64,000 bases of DNA from Actinoplanes regularis (lineage in GTDB: Bacteria > Actinomycetota > Actinomycetes > Mycobacteriales > Micromonosporaceae): assembly GCF_900188005.1 (NCBI RefSeq), contig NZ_FZNR01000002.1, positions 124,001-188,000 on the forward strand, given 5' to 3'. Position numbers and translations under genes: made by a program. The notes under the pieces are model-generated. The model was not told where the DNA came from. It did not search any database and saw nothing but the letters and a program-made list of their open reading frames with translations. Positions 23,863 through 33,799 of the stretch are shown piece after piece (positions within the stretch are counted from its first letter, which is position 1; each line of letters opens with the position of its first letter).

Positions 23863-24369
23863 ATGGGCAACGATCCACCTGAGCAGAGGTTCACCGATCT
23901 GTACCGGGCGAGCTACGGGCGGGTCCTGCGGTTCGTCGCACGCCGGGTCGGCGACGACGCCGAGGCGGAGGATCTGGCCGCAGAGGTCTTCAAGATCGCC
24001 TGGGGTAGGACCACGCGGGGTGAGGTGCTCTCGCCGGCCTGGCTGTTCGTGACAGCCCGCCACGTGCTGAGCAATCATCGCCGGTCGGTGCGGCGGGGCG
24101 ATTCCGCGTACCGGAGGTTCGCCGTCACGTCGTCGGCCGATGAGCCGGCCGCCGCGACGGCCGACCTGGTCGCCGAGGCGCTCGCGCGACTGCCGGAGGC
24201 TCAGCGCGACGTACTGATCCACCGGTACTGGGACGACCTGGGCGCGAGCGAGATCGCCGCGCTCACCGGCCTGTCCGCGTCAACGGTCTGGGTCCGGTTG
24301 CACCGGGCCCGGCAGGCGTTCAAGCGGTCTTTCAAAGCCGTCACGGAGGTCGGGCATGACAGGCGTTAA
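23863..24369 (+). CDS. ECF (group 4) RNA polymerase sigma factor
   Basis: A 168-residue sigma factor lacking regions 1 and 3. Region 2 spans about residues 8-75 (FTDLYRASYGRVLRFVARRV, AEDLAAEVFKIAW, LFVTARHVLSNHRR) and region 4 about 105-160 (LPEAQRDVLIHRYWDDLGASEIAALTGLSASTVWVRL split by a turn). ATG has AGGAGGG at good spacing. The following gene overlaps it by 14 bases and encodes a membrane-anchored protein, a usual arrangement for a sigma factor and its anti-sigma or sensor. Target promoters unknown. Confidence 0.92.
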   Translation: MGNDPPEQRFTDLYRASYGRVLRFVARRVGDDAEAEDLAAEVFKIAWGRTTRGEVLSPAWLFVTARHVLSNHRRSVRRGDSAYRRFAVTSSADEPAAATADLVAEALARLPEAQRDVLIHRYWDDLGASEIAALTGLSASTVWVRLHRARQAFKRSFKAVTEVGHDRR

Positions 24370-24997
24370 GCGACTGATCCAGGAGGCGAATCCGGTGCGG
24401 AACGACCGTGTCGAGAACGTGGCGCGGGCCGAGGCCCGGCTGGCCGAGTTGCTGGGCGGCCGGGCGGCCGCGGAGACGACCACGCCCCTGCGGACGCCTG
24501 TCCGGCGCCGTGCCCTGGTCTGGGGGATGGCCGCGGCGATCGCCGTGGTCGGTGCGAGTGTCGCGGGCGTGATCGTGCTGCGGGATCCGGCACCGCCGTC
24601 GTCGTCGTCCGACGAGCCGTTCTTCAGTACGACCGCCGACCTCGAGGATCGCGCCGAGGCGATCGTTCGGGTCACCGTCGTCGCGACCCGGACGGTGACG
24701 CGGGACGGGTTCACCGAGACGGCGGCCACCGCCGAGGTGAGCAGGGTGGCCAAGGGCGACCCGCAGCCCGGCTCGTCGATCGAGGTGGTCTACTCGTCGT
24801 CGGGCCCGGAGCAGGCCGGTGGCATCCGTCGCGGCGGAGAGTACGTGCTGCTCCTGCAGCGCCGCGACGCCACATCCTGGAACCTGGTCAACACCGTTCA
24901 GGGCTATTACACCGTCAAGCAGGACGCCCTTACTCCCACGACGGACAACCCGGTCGAGCTCAGCGCAGGGGTCAGGACCTCGCTGGGGGTGTCCTGA
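24356..24997 (+). CDS. Membrane-anchored partner of the ECF sigma factor
   Basis: A 213-residue protein whose ATG overlaps the sigma-factor gene and has GGAGGT five bases upstream. Residues 1-52 are cytoplasmic and charged, about 53-75 form one membrane helix (ALVWGMAAAIAVVGASVAGV), and the remainder is an outside beta-rich domain with VTVVATRTVTRDG, PGSSIEVVYSSSG and GGEYVLLLQ. There is no zinc-binding HxxxCxxC anti-sigma motif in the cytoplasmic part. Gene order suggests it restrains or senses for the sigma factor, but this is inference. The outer domain recalls those of the two proteins after the second sigma factor at 32 kb. Confidence 0.65.
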   Translation: MTGVKRLIQEANPVRNDRVENVARAEARLAELLGGRAAAETTTPLRTPVRRRALVWGMAAAIAVVGASVAGVIVLRDPAPPSSSSDEPFFSTTADLEDRAEAIVRVTVVATRTVTRDGFTETAATAEVSRVAKGDPQPGSSIEVVYSSSGPEQAGGIRRGGEYVLLLQRRDATSWNLVNTVQGYYTVKQDALTPTTDNPVELSAGVRTSLGVS

Positions 24998-25009
24998 GGG
25001 CCCTTGCGC

Positions 25010-26587
25010 TCAGCCGGCGTTCTTCCGCGCCCCCGGCGAACGCTGGAGGCGGGCCAGCACCCGCCGCGCGGTGAGCGGCACCACCGAGATCATCAGCCGG
25101 CCGGACTCGTCGACGGTCGGGGCGATCGCGAAGAGCCGGCCGCCCCGGCGCCGCACCAGCGGCCGTGGCATCCGGGCCCGGGCCGCGCGGACCGCCGCGG
25201 CCCCGGCCGCGCCGGTCGCGGTCTGCGCACCCAGCGCGCGAGCCGGGTCGAACGGGCCCGGCTGCGCGGACACGGCCCGGCGCTGCCCGGACTCCCCGGA
25301 CCGGGCGAGCACCTCGGCCACGTCGAGCCGGATGGTCACGACGTCGCCGGAGACCCCGACCTGCGCCGGGATGTCCTCCGCGCTCACGCTCTCCGGCCGG
25401 CCGCCGGCCGCCGTGATCACCAGCTGGTCGCCGGACCAGGTGAACGACTTCGCGTCGAGTTTGGCGTCCCAGTCGGCCCAGCCGGTCACGTCGAAGCACT
25501 CGTCGGGCAGCCGCCCGAAGCCCGGGTAGGCCGCGTAGCGGCGGCCGTCACGCTCGACCGTGGGCGGGACACCCTCGGCAGCGTCCTGGCGGATCACCGC
25601 GAGCAGGTCGTCGAGGTCGCCGTGCCGGGCCACCGCGAGCCGGATCCGGGTCTCCGGGCCGAGCCGCTCGGCGATCCAGTCGGTCAGGTAAGCCTCGCTG
25701 AGCCGGGCCACCGTCCGGTGCAGCTGCTCCTGGGTCGGCCGGTCCAGGCGCAGCACGTCGTCCTCGAGGAGCCGGGCGACCTCGTGGTCGAAGCGGTGCA
25801 CCATGATCGCGTCGCGGCGCCGGCCGGGCTCGATCAGGTCCGCCACGAACGTCATGATCTTGTCGACCGTCTCGATGCGCAGCCCGTGCCGGCTCAGGTA
25901 GGTGATGTTGGTGGCGCTGAACCGGCGTACCGCGAAGTAGTAGTCGTAGTCCGCGAGCACCGAGATCCGCCGCGCGTGATAGCAGGCGGCCAGCGTGAAC
26001 GGCAGGTCGCTGCCGATCCGCATGTCCTCCGGGTAGCGGATCGCGTGCTGCTCCAGCAGCTCACGCCGGAACAGCTTGGTGTTCGCCAGCGAGCGCGGCA
26101 GCGGCGAGTCGAACAGGTCGACGTCCTTCTCGCTCTTCTGGTAGATGTCCTGGTAGATGTGCCGGCTGTTGACGCCGACCACCCGGCCGAGCACCACGTC
26201 CGACTCGTACTCGTCGGCCGCCGTCACCAGCCGTTCCAGGGCTTCCGGGCCGAGCAGGTCGTCGGCGCCGATGAAGAACACGTAGCGGCCGGTCGCCGCG
26301 TCGATCCCGCGGTTGAACGGCGCCGCCGGGCCACCGGAGTTGGTCTGGTGCAGGACGGTGAACAGGCCGGGGTGGCGGCGCGCGAAACGGTCCAGTTCGG
26401 CGCCGCTGCGGTCGGTGGAGCCGTCGTCGACCGCGACGATCTGCATCCGCTCGGCCCCGATGGTCTGCCGCACCAGCGAGTTCAGACACTCGGTCAGGTA
26501 CGGCATGGTGTTGTACACCGCGATCACAACGGTGACATCGGGGCGGCTGACCACTGAGCCAGCCGATTCACTCGCAAGCTCGCTCAT
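25010..26587 (-). CDS. Glycosyltransferase family 2 (GT-A fold)
   Basis: A 525-residue protein with an N-terminal GT2 domain: VTVVIAVYNTMPYLTECLNS opens the Rossmann-like fold, VDDGSTDRSG binds the nucleotide, and FFIGADDLLGPEAL carries the metal-binding acidic cluster. The C-terminal half (after about residue 300) is not catalytic by motif; it ends in beta segments. ATG overlaps the stop of the upstream glycosyltransferase (ATGA), so the pair is one transcript. Likely adds sugars to a cell-surface glycan, teichoic-type polymer or glycolipid at the membrane; the acceptor cannot be inferred. The convergent sigma-factor partner ends 12 bases away. Confidence 0.87.
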   Translation of the reverse strand: MSELASESAGSVVSRPDVTVVIAVYNTMPYLTECLNSLVRQTIGAERMQIVAVDDGSTDRSGAELDRFARRHPGLFTVLHQTNSGGPAAPFNRGIDAATGRYVFFIGADDLLGPEALERLVTAADEYESDVVLGRVVGVNSRHIYQDIYQKSEKDVDLFDSPLPRSLANTKLFRRELLEQHAIRYPEDMRIGSDLPFTLAACYHARRISVLADYDYYFAVRRFSATNITYLSRHGLRIETVDKIMTFVADLIEPGRRRDAIMVHRFDHEVARLLEDDVLRLDRPTQEQLHRTVARLSEAYLTDWIAERLGPETRIRLAVARHGDLDDLLAVIRQDAAEGVPPTVERDGRRYAAYPGFGRLPDECFDVTGWADWDAKLDAKSFTWSGDQLVITAAGGRPESVSAEDIPAQVGVSGDVVTIRLDVAEVLARSGESGQRRAVSAQPGPFDPARALGAQTATGAAGAAAVRAARARMPRPLVRRRGGRLFAIAPTVDESGRLMISVVPLTARRVLARLQRSPGARKNAG

Positions 26588-27852
26588 GCCAGAAGCTCCT
26601 GATAAAGAGTGTTCAGACGGTCCGCCTGCGCTTCCCACGTCCAGCCTGGCAACGGGCTGTCCGGCCCGTCGTAGACCGCCCGGTAACGCTTCGGGTCAGC
26701 GAGAATAGCGCGTACCGCCCGGGCGAGGTCGGCGGCGTCCCTGGCGCGGAAGACCTCACCCTGCCCGGTGGCGCGCACCGTCTCGGCCATCGCCCGGACG
26801 TCGCTCACCACGATCGGGAGTCGCGCGTGCGAGTACTCGAAGAACTTCGTGATCAGCGCGATCTCGTGGTTCGGCCAATGGTGGATCGGGATCACCCCGA
26901 TGTCCGCCGCGGCCAGGAACCGGAAGACCTGGTCGGCCGGTACGTAGGGCACGGCGTGCACCCGCTCGGCGGCGGTCAGCGCGGTGATGTGCGGCGCCGA
27001 CGGGTTCTCCACCACCAGCGCCAGGTGCACGCCCGGCAGCTCCGGCAGCGCCTCGACGATGGTGTCCAGGCCGCGCTGCGGGCTGGACGACCCGCTGTAG
27101 ACCAGCAGCGGCGTCTCCGGGCCGACCCCGCAGAGCTTCCGCAGGTCGGGGACGTCCCCCTCGGTGCTCTGGGCCGGCGCGTTGAGCACCACGGCGGGCT
27201 TGTCGGCCAGTCCGTGCTCCTGCCGCAGCAGGTCGGCGAGCGCGTCGGAGACGGTGACCACGGCGTCGGCGGCCGGCACGTACTCCCGCTCGTAGGCGAG
27301 GTGCGCGGGCAGCCAGCGGGCGTTGTCGCGGCGCGGCCGGGCGCCGGGCAGGAACTCGTGCGCGTCCCAGACCAGCTTGACGGTCCGGCCGGCGGCCGCG
27401 GCGCGCTGCTTGGCGCGGGCTCCGACCCCGAGCATCCGGAAGTCGTGCGCGTGGATCAGGTCCGGGGCGAGCTCGTCGATGACCTTGCCGAACGCCCGCT
27501 CGTAGTTCCACAGCCCGGGCTCCAGCCGCCGCCAGGCCCGGTCACCCTCCTTGGCCAGCCAGTACCGCACCTGCGCGTGCTCCACCGGCCGGCGGGCCTT
27601 GCGGGCCAGGGCGAGCGGCAGCCCGCCGCGCTGGACCAGCTTCCGGCGCAGGCCCCCACCGCCGGAGGCGGCACCGCCGCCCATCGGCAGCAGCCGCACC
27701 TCGGCGTCGCCTATCCGCCAGTTCTGCTCGGAGTCGCCGGGCGAGCAGCCCAGCAGGGTTACGTTCCAACCGGCTTCGGCCGCCGACCGCGCGGTCTTCT
27801 GGACCCGCGAGTCGCCGTGCACGCCGTTGTCGACGAGCATGACAACCTTCAT
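26584..27852 (-). CDS. Glycosyltransferase family 4 (GT-B fold)
   Basis: A 422-residue GT-B enzyme starting MKVVMLVDNGVHGDSRVQKTA. The N-terminal half has the acceptor-side Rossmann fold with HAHDFRMLGVGARAK; the C-terminal half has the donor fold with LLVYSGSSSPQRGLDTIVEAL, PYVPADQVFRFLAAADIGVIP and the late KFFEYSHARLPIVVSDV in place of the usual E-x7-E motif. First gene of a two-gene minus-strand operon with the GT2 enzyme; divergent from a third glycosyltransferase across 96 bases. Probably the same surface-glycan pathway. Confidence 0.87.
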   Translation of the reverse strand: MKVVMLVDNGVHGDSRVQKTARSAAEAGWNVTLLGCSPGDSEQNWRIGDAEVRLLPMGGGAASGGGGLRRKLVQRGGLPLALARKARRPVEHAQVRYWLAKEGDRAWRRLEPGLWNYERAFGKVIDELAPDLIHAHDFRMLGVGARAKQRAAAAGRTVKLVWDAHEFLPGARPRRDNARWLPAHLAYEREYVPAADAVVTVSDALADLLRQEHGLADKPAVVLNAPAQSTEGDVPDLRKLCGVGPETPLLVYSGSSSPQRGLDTIVEALPELPGVHLALVVENPSAPHITALTAAERVHAVPYVPADQVFRFLAAADIGVIPIHHWPNHEIALITKFFEYSHARLPIVVSDVRAMAETVRATGQGEVFRARDAADLARAVRAILADPKRYRAVYDGPDSPLPGWTWEAQADRLNTLYQELLA

Positions 27853-27936
27853 GATGGCGCGAGTGTACGGTCACCCGAGCCCACGAAGATCAACCGAGGT
27901 GCCTCTAAGCCTTTCGGACCTGTTCCGTTCACCCTC

Positions 27937-27942
27937 TAGCCT
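27937..27942 (+). promoter_or_regulatory. Candidate -10 (TAGCCT) for a leaderless glycosyltransferase transcript
   Basis: A TANNNT hexamer ends six bases before the GTG start at 27949 and there is no Shine-Dalgarno sequence in between. This spacing is typical of leaderless mRNAs in actinobacteria. A -35 candidate TTCGGA lies 18 bases upstream. Confidence 0.4.
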
Positions 27943-27948
27943 CTCCTG

Positions 27949-29562
27949 GTGAATACCGTGCCGCCCGAAACGAACGTCGTCTACCTGGCTCTCGGCGCGC
28001 GGCGGGTCCGCGCGGCCGCCGCACACACCGCCCGGCTGGCCGCCGACGGCCACCGGGTCACCCTAGCCCGGACCGATGACCCCGCCTGGGACAGCGTGGC
28101 CGTCGCGCCCGCCGTCGACGTACTCCCGGTCCGCTCGGCCGAGGAGGCCCGCCGCCTGGCCCGGGCCGCGGCCGTGACCTACGCCGGCGACGCCGAGGCC
28201 CTCGCCGCCGTCTACGGGCTGGACACCCGCCTGGAGCCGGCCGCCGAGCCAGGCCGCCGGACCGGCCCCGCCGACCTCGCCGTGGTGACCCCCTGGTACC
28301 CGTCGCCGGACGACCCGTTCGCGGGCGCGTTCGTCCGCGGGTCGACCAGCGCCGTCCGGGACCGTTTTGAGCGGATCTCGGTGCTGCACACCCAGAGCTG
28401 GTACTACCCGCCGGGACGGCTGCGCGGGCAACTGCTGGGCGTAGCCGCGGAACGGCAGGCGGTCCGCTGCGGGAACGCGGTCGTCTCCGACGAGCCCGAG
28501 GGCGAGATCACCAGGGTCGCGGTTCCCACCCCGGCCGGCGGCGATTATCTGGCGTACGGCGACGAGCAGACCGTGGCACTCCGCGCGGCCCTGCCCACCG
28601 GCCGGATCGAGGCCCCGGTCGTGCACGCGCACACCGGCATCATGGCCGGTGTCGTGGCCGCCCGGCTGGCCCGCCCCGACGCCCGGCTGGTGGTCACCGA
28701 GCACTCCACGTTCCTGGCCAAGGTCTTCGCGCAGCCCGGCGCGCGCCGCCGCTACGCCGAGATGCTCGACCGGGCCGACGCGCTGCTCTGCGTCAGCGGA
28801 AGCCTCCGCGACCAGCTCGCCGACTTCTTCCCCGGCCACACCGACAAGCTGCACGTGGTCCCGAACGCGATCGACTTCGACGCGTTCGCCCAGCGCCCGG
28901 AGCCCCCGAAGGCCCCGGACCGTTGGCTCTACCTGGGCCGGTTGATGGAGCACAAGGGCGTGCTCACCCTGGTCGACGCGTTCACCGCGCTCGCCGCCGA
29001 GGAGCCGGAGCTCACGCTTACCCTGGTCGGCTCCGGCCCGCTCGCCGGGACGATCGACGAGCGGGCCGCGGCGGCCGGCCTCACCGGGCGGATCACCGTG
29101 CGCCCCCCGGTCGGCCCGGAGGAGGTGACCGCCCTGCTGCACGAGCACGACGTGCTGGCCCACGCCTCCCGGCGCGAGACGTTCGGCATGACGATCGTGG
29201 AGGCGCTGGCCACCGGCACCCCGGTGCTGGTGGCGCTGAGCGAGGGCCCGGCCGAGACGCTGGCCGGGCTGCACGAGAGCGCCGGCGCGGTCTTCGAGCC
29301 GACCACCGACCCGGCGGCCATCGTCGCCGCGTACCGACAGCTCAAGGACCGCTTAGCGCGGCTGGACCTGCCCGGCGCGCGTGCTGCCCTGGACGCCCGC
29401 TACGGCCGGGTGGCGGTGGCGGACCAGCTGCTGGCGGCGTACTCCGGCGGCCACGAACCCGGGGCGCCGATGGCGGCCCCCGCACGGCGCCGGATCGCCG
29501 GATCGCCGCTGCCCGAGGCCACCGTCCGGACCGCCCGCCGGGTGGTCCGGAAGCTCTTCTAG
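27949..29562 (+). CDS. Glycosyltransferase family 4 with N-terminal extension
   Basis: A 537-residue protein. The first about 100 residues form an extra Rossmann-like segment (VVYLALGARRVRAAAAHTARL, VLPVRSAEEARRLA); the GT4 core runs from about residue 105 (LAVVTPWYPSPDDPFAGAFV) to about 500. Donor-site marks are RWLYLGRLMEHKGVLTLVDA, LTLVGSGPLAG, and the E-x7-E motif in RRETFGMTIVEALATGTPV. GTG is the start; a leaderless transcript is likely. Divergent from the two other glycosyltransferases, consistent with a small glycan locus. Basic C-terminus (TVRTARRVVRKLF) may contact the membrane. Confidence 0.87.
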   Translation: MNTVPPETNVVYLALGARRVRAAAAHTARLAADGHRVTLARTDDPAWDSVAVAPAVDVLPVRSAEEARRLARAAAVTYAGDAEALAAVYGLDTRLEPAAEPGRRTGPADLAVVTPWYPSPDDPFAGAFVRGSTSAVRDRFERISVLHTQSWYYPPGRLRGQLLGVAAERQAVRCGNAVVSDEPEGEITRVAVPTPAGGDYLAYGDEQTVALRAALPTGRIEAPVVHAHTGIMAGVVAARLARPDARLVVTEHSTFLAKVFAQPGARRRYAEMLDRADALLCVSGSLRDQLADFFPGHTDKLHVVPNAIDFDAFAQRPEPPKAPDRWLYLGRLMEHKGVLTLVDAFTALAAEEPELTLTLVGSGPLAGTIDERAAAAGLTGRITVRPPVGPEEVTALLHEHDVLAHASRRETFGMTIVEALATGTPVLVALSEGPAETLAGLHESAGAVFEPTTDPAAIVAAYRQLKDRLARLDLPGARAALDARYGRVAVADQLLAAYSGGHEPGAPMAAPARRRIAGSPLPEATVRTARRVVRKLF

Positions 29563-29574
29563 GAATGCGCCGCA

Positions 29575-29609
29575 CCTGACGAGGGCCGGGAGTGGCTTCC
29601 CCGGTCAGG
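29575..29609. terminator. Hairpin after the glycosyltransferase
   Basis: An interrupted stem: CCTGA (29575-29579) pairs with TCAGG (29605-29609), and inside it CCGGG (29586-29590) pairs with CCCGG (29600-29604). It starts 13 bases after the stop codon and probably ends that transcript before the histidine kinase gene. Confidence 0.55.
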
Positions 29610-29677
29610 GCGGCTCAGCAAGGGTCAAATCGGGCCGATAAGGGGAGGTCGGACCCTACACGGAGGTCTCGGTAGCA

Positions 29678-31837
<2,160 letters not shown>

Positions 31838-31949
31838 CGCCATAGCAACGATGCACTGATCTCCCCGACGCTGTTCGGCACGCTTTGCAGCGGATGGCGC
31901 GGACCGATGCGTCTTCACTGGTGGAAGACCGTCGACGGGAGAGCTCAAG

Positions 31950-32441
31950 GTGACGTTCGAGGAGTTCGTGGCGCGGCACGGGGCCGATCTGCTGCGGCTG
32001 GCGTTCGTGCTCACCCGCGACCGGCATCTCGCCGAGGACCTGACCCAGACGGCGCTGGCCGACGCGTACCGGCATTGGCGCCGGGTGGTCGCGGCGACCG
32101 ATCCACCGGCGTACGTCCGGCGGATGCTGGTCAACGCGCATCTGAGCTGGCGGCGCCGCCGGTGGACCCGTGAGTACCCGGTCGAGGTGACCGAGACCGA
32201 CCTGGTCTCGCCGGTCGAGCCCGGCGACGCGATCGCCTCCCGGGACGCGTTGCGGGAGCTGCTCGCGGGGCTCGCGCCACGGGCCCGGACGGTCCTGGTC
32301 CTGCGCTACTACGCCGACCTGGACGACGCCGCGATCGCCGCCGCGATGGGCGTCACCGAGAGCGCGGTGCGCGCCACCGCCTCCCGGGCGCTCGCGCTGC
32401 TGCGGACGGCGGCCGAGACCGAGGTGAAGGAGATCCGATGA
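31950..32441 (+). CDS. SigE-family ECF sigma factor
   Basis: A 163-residue sigma factor of the actinobacterial SigE-family ECF type. It starts at GTG 31950 (GGGAGAG upstream). Region 2: EEFVARHGADLLRLAFVLTR, AEDLTQTALADAYRHWRRV, YVRRMLVNAHLSWRRRR; region 4: LAPRARTVLVLRYYADLDDAAIAAAMGVTESAVRATASRA (written here across its two helices). The next gene overlaps by 4 bases (ATGA) and encodes a single-pass membrane protein, the expected place of an anti-sigma or sensor. Confidence 0.92.
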   Translation: MTFEEFVARHGADLLRLAFVLTRDRHLAEDLTQTALADAYRHWRRVVAATDPPAYVRRMLVNAHLSWRRRRWTREYPVEVTETDLVSPVEPGDAIASRDALRELLAGLAPRARTVLVLRYYADLDDAAIAAAMGVTESAVRATASRALALLRTAAETEVKEIR

Positions 32442-33142
32442 GTCATCAGGTCGAACACGAACTGCGCGAACTGTTCGCCACCGACGCCACCCAGGCCCCC
32501 GGCACCTCCGGCCTGGTCGGCGGCGCCCTGCGAAAGGTACGCCGCCGGCGCCGTACCCGGCTGGCCCAGGTCACCGCGGCGGTGGTCCTGCTGACGGCCG
32601 GCACCCTGACGGCGGCCGTGACCAGGCCGCGCCCCGACACGTCCGGCCCCGACACGCGGGCCCTTCCCGCGACCGCGGCCCCGTCGGCCAGTCCGGCTCC
32701 CACCCGGTCGCCGAACCTGGACGCGGTCGCCTCCTGCGCGTTCGCCTACTCCCCCGCCGAGGTCGCGAGGCGGGCCTTCTCCTTCGACGGCACGGTCGTG
32801 GCCTTCGCTCCCCGCAAGAGACGGCCACCACAGGGCGTGCGCGCCCCCGGGATCCAATACGAGGTCACGTTCCAGGTGAATCAGTGGTTCCGGGGTGGCA
32901 GCGGTGACCGGGTCACGGTCACCATGCCGCGGCCCGGCAACACCGGCTTCGACGAGGACGGTGCCAACACCGCCGACTACGCCGTCGGCACCCGCCTGCT
33001 GGTCTCCGGCGAACCCTGGAAGAGCCGGCAGGACCAGGTCCGCAAGCCGTTGGACGATCCGCTCGCCTGGTGGGGCTGCGGCGGCTTCACCCGCCCCTAC
33101 ACCCCGCAGGACGCGGCCCTGTGGGCCGAAGCCACCCAATGA
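32438..33142 (+). CDS. Single-pass membrane protein coupled to SigE-family sigma factor
   Basis: A 234-residue protein. Residues 1-42 are cytoplasmic, starting MSHQVEHELRELFATDATQA and ending in a Lys/Arg-rich stop (KVRRRRRTR); one membrane helix follows (LAQVTAAVVLLTAGTLTAAV), then a Pro/Thr linker and an outer domain from about residue 95. This carries a Cys near its start (ASCAFAYSPAEVA) and one in WWGCGGFTRPY, a likely disulfide, with FDGTVVAFA and GDRVTVTM beta segments. The short N-terminal segment is what would bind sigma. Translationally coupled to the sigma gene; paralogue of the next gene. Anti-sigma role is inferred. Confidence 0.7.
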   Translation: MSHQVEHELRELFATDATQAPGTSGLVGGALRKVRRRRRTRLAQVTAAVVLLTAGTLTAAVTRPRPDTSGPDTRALPATAAPSASPAPTRSPNLDAVASCAFAYSPAEVARRAFSFDGTVVAFAPRKRRPPQGVRAPGIQYEVTFQVNQWFRGGSGDRVTVTMPRPGNTGFDEDGANTADYAVGTRLLVSGEPWKSRQDQVRKPLDDPLAWWGCGGFTRPYTPQDAALWAEATQ

Positions 33143-33161
33143 TGCACGCCCAGGAGATTTG

Positions 33162-33746
33162 ATGAAGCACCGGTACGAACAGGCCCTGCGGGGAGTTTTC
33201 GCCACCGCGGCGGTGCTTCTGGCGACGGCGAGCAGCACCGCACCCGCATCCGGTACGCCCCGGCACCCCGCGACCGGCACCCCCACCGCCGTCGCCGCAC
33301 CGACCAGGTACCCCGCACCCCCGTACGACGAGGATGCGCTCGTCTGCTGTGCCCGCACCTACTCCCCGGCCGAGGTCGCCGAACTGCCCTTCTCCTTCGA
33401 CGGCACCGTGGTGGCCATCGCCAGCCCGAGCGAGGGCTACCGCTACCAGGTCACGTTCGAGGTGCATCAATGGTTCCGCGGTGGCGGCGGGGACCGGGTC
33501 ACCGTCACCATGCGCAGCCCCAGCAGCGCCTACTTCGCCCACTTCGGCCGCGACGACGCCGGCTACGAGCTCGGCACCCGGCTGCTGGTCTCCGCCTATC
33601 CCGAGCCCAGACCCGAGCAGGACCGGCAACGTCAGGTGCGCAGACCGCTGGAGGATCTGAATCTGCACGCCGTGTGGGGCTGCGGCGGCTTCACCCGTCC
33701 ATACGACCCGCAGGACGCCGCGCTCTGGGCCGAGGCCACCCGATAG
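33162..33746 (+). CDS. Secreted paralogue of the sigma-coupled membrane protein
   Basis: A 194-residue protein starting at ATG 33162 with CAGGAG upstream. It has an N-terminal signal peptide (basic MKHRYEQALR, then VFATAAVLLATASSTAPASG) instead of the cytoplasmic segment and anchor of the previous protein. The outer domain is clearly homologous: CCARTYSPAEVAELPFSFDG, YQVTFEVHQWFRGGGGDRV, GTRLLVSAYP and WGCGGFTRPYDPQDAALWAEAT. It therefore seems to be a soluble or released copy of the sensor domain. It could compete for the same ligand. Function unknown. Confidence 0.7.
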   Translation: MKHRYEQALRGVFATAAVLLATASSTAPASGTPRHPATGTPTAVAAPTRYPAPPYDEDALVCCARTYSPAEVAELPFSFDGTVVAIASPSEGYRYQVTFEVHQWFRGGGGDRVTVTMRSPSSAYFAHFGRDDAGYELGTRLLVSAYPEPRPEQDRQRQVRRPLEDLNLHAVWGCGGFTRPYDPQDAALWAEATR

Positions 33747-33753
33747 CCGTCCG

Positions 33754-33794
33754 TGAACGGCTCGCTCCTCATACCGGGAAGGGCGAGCCGTTCA
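33754..33794. terminator. Bidirectional terminator between convergent genes
   Basis: Arms 33754-33765 and 33783-33794 are perfectly complementary over 12 bases (TGAACGGCTCGC and its complement) with a 17-base loop. It fills the 53-base gap between the secreted protein gene and the acyl-CoA synthetase gene, which converge, and can serve both. Confidence 0.75.
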
Positions 33795-33799
33795 GGCGG

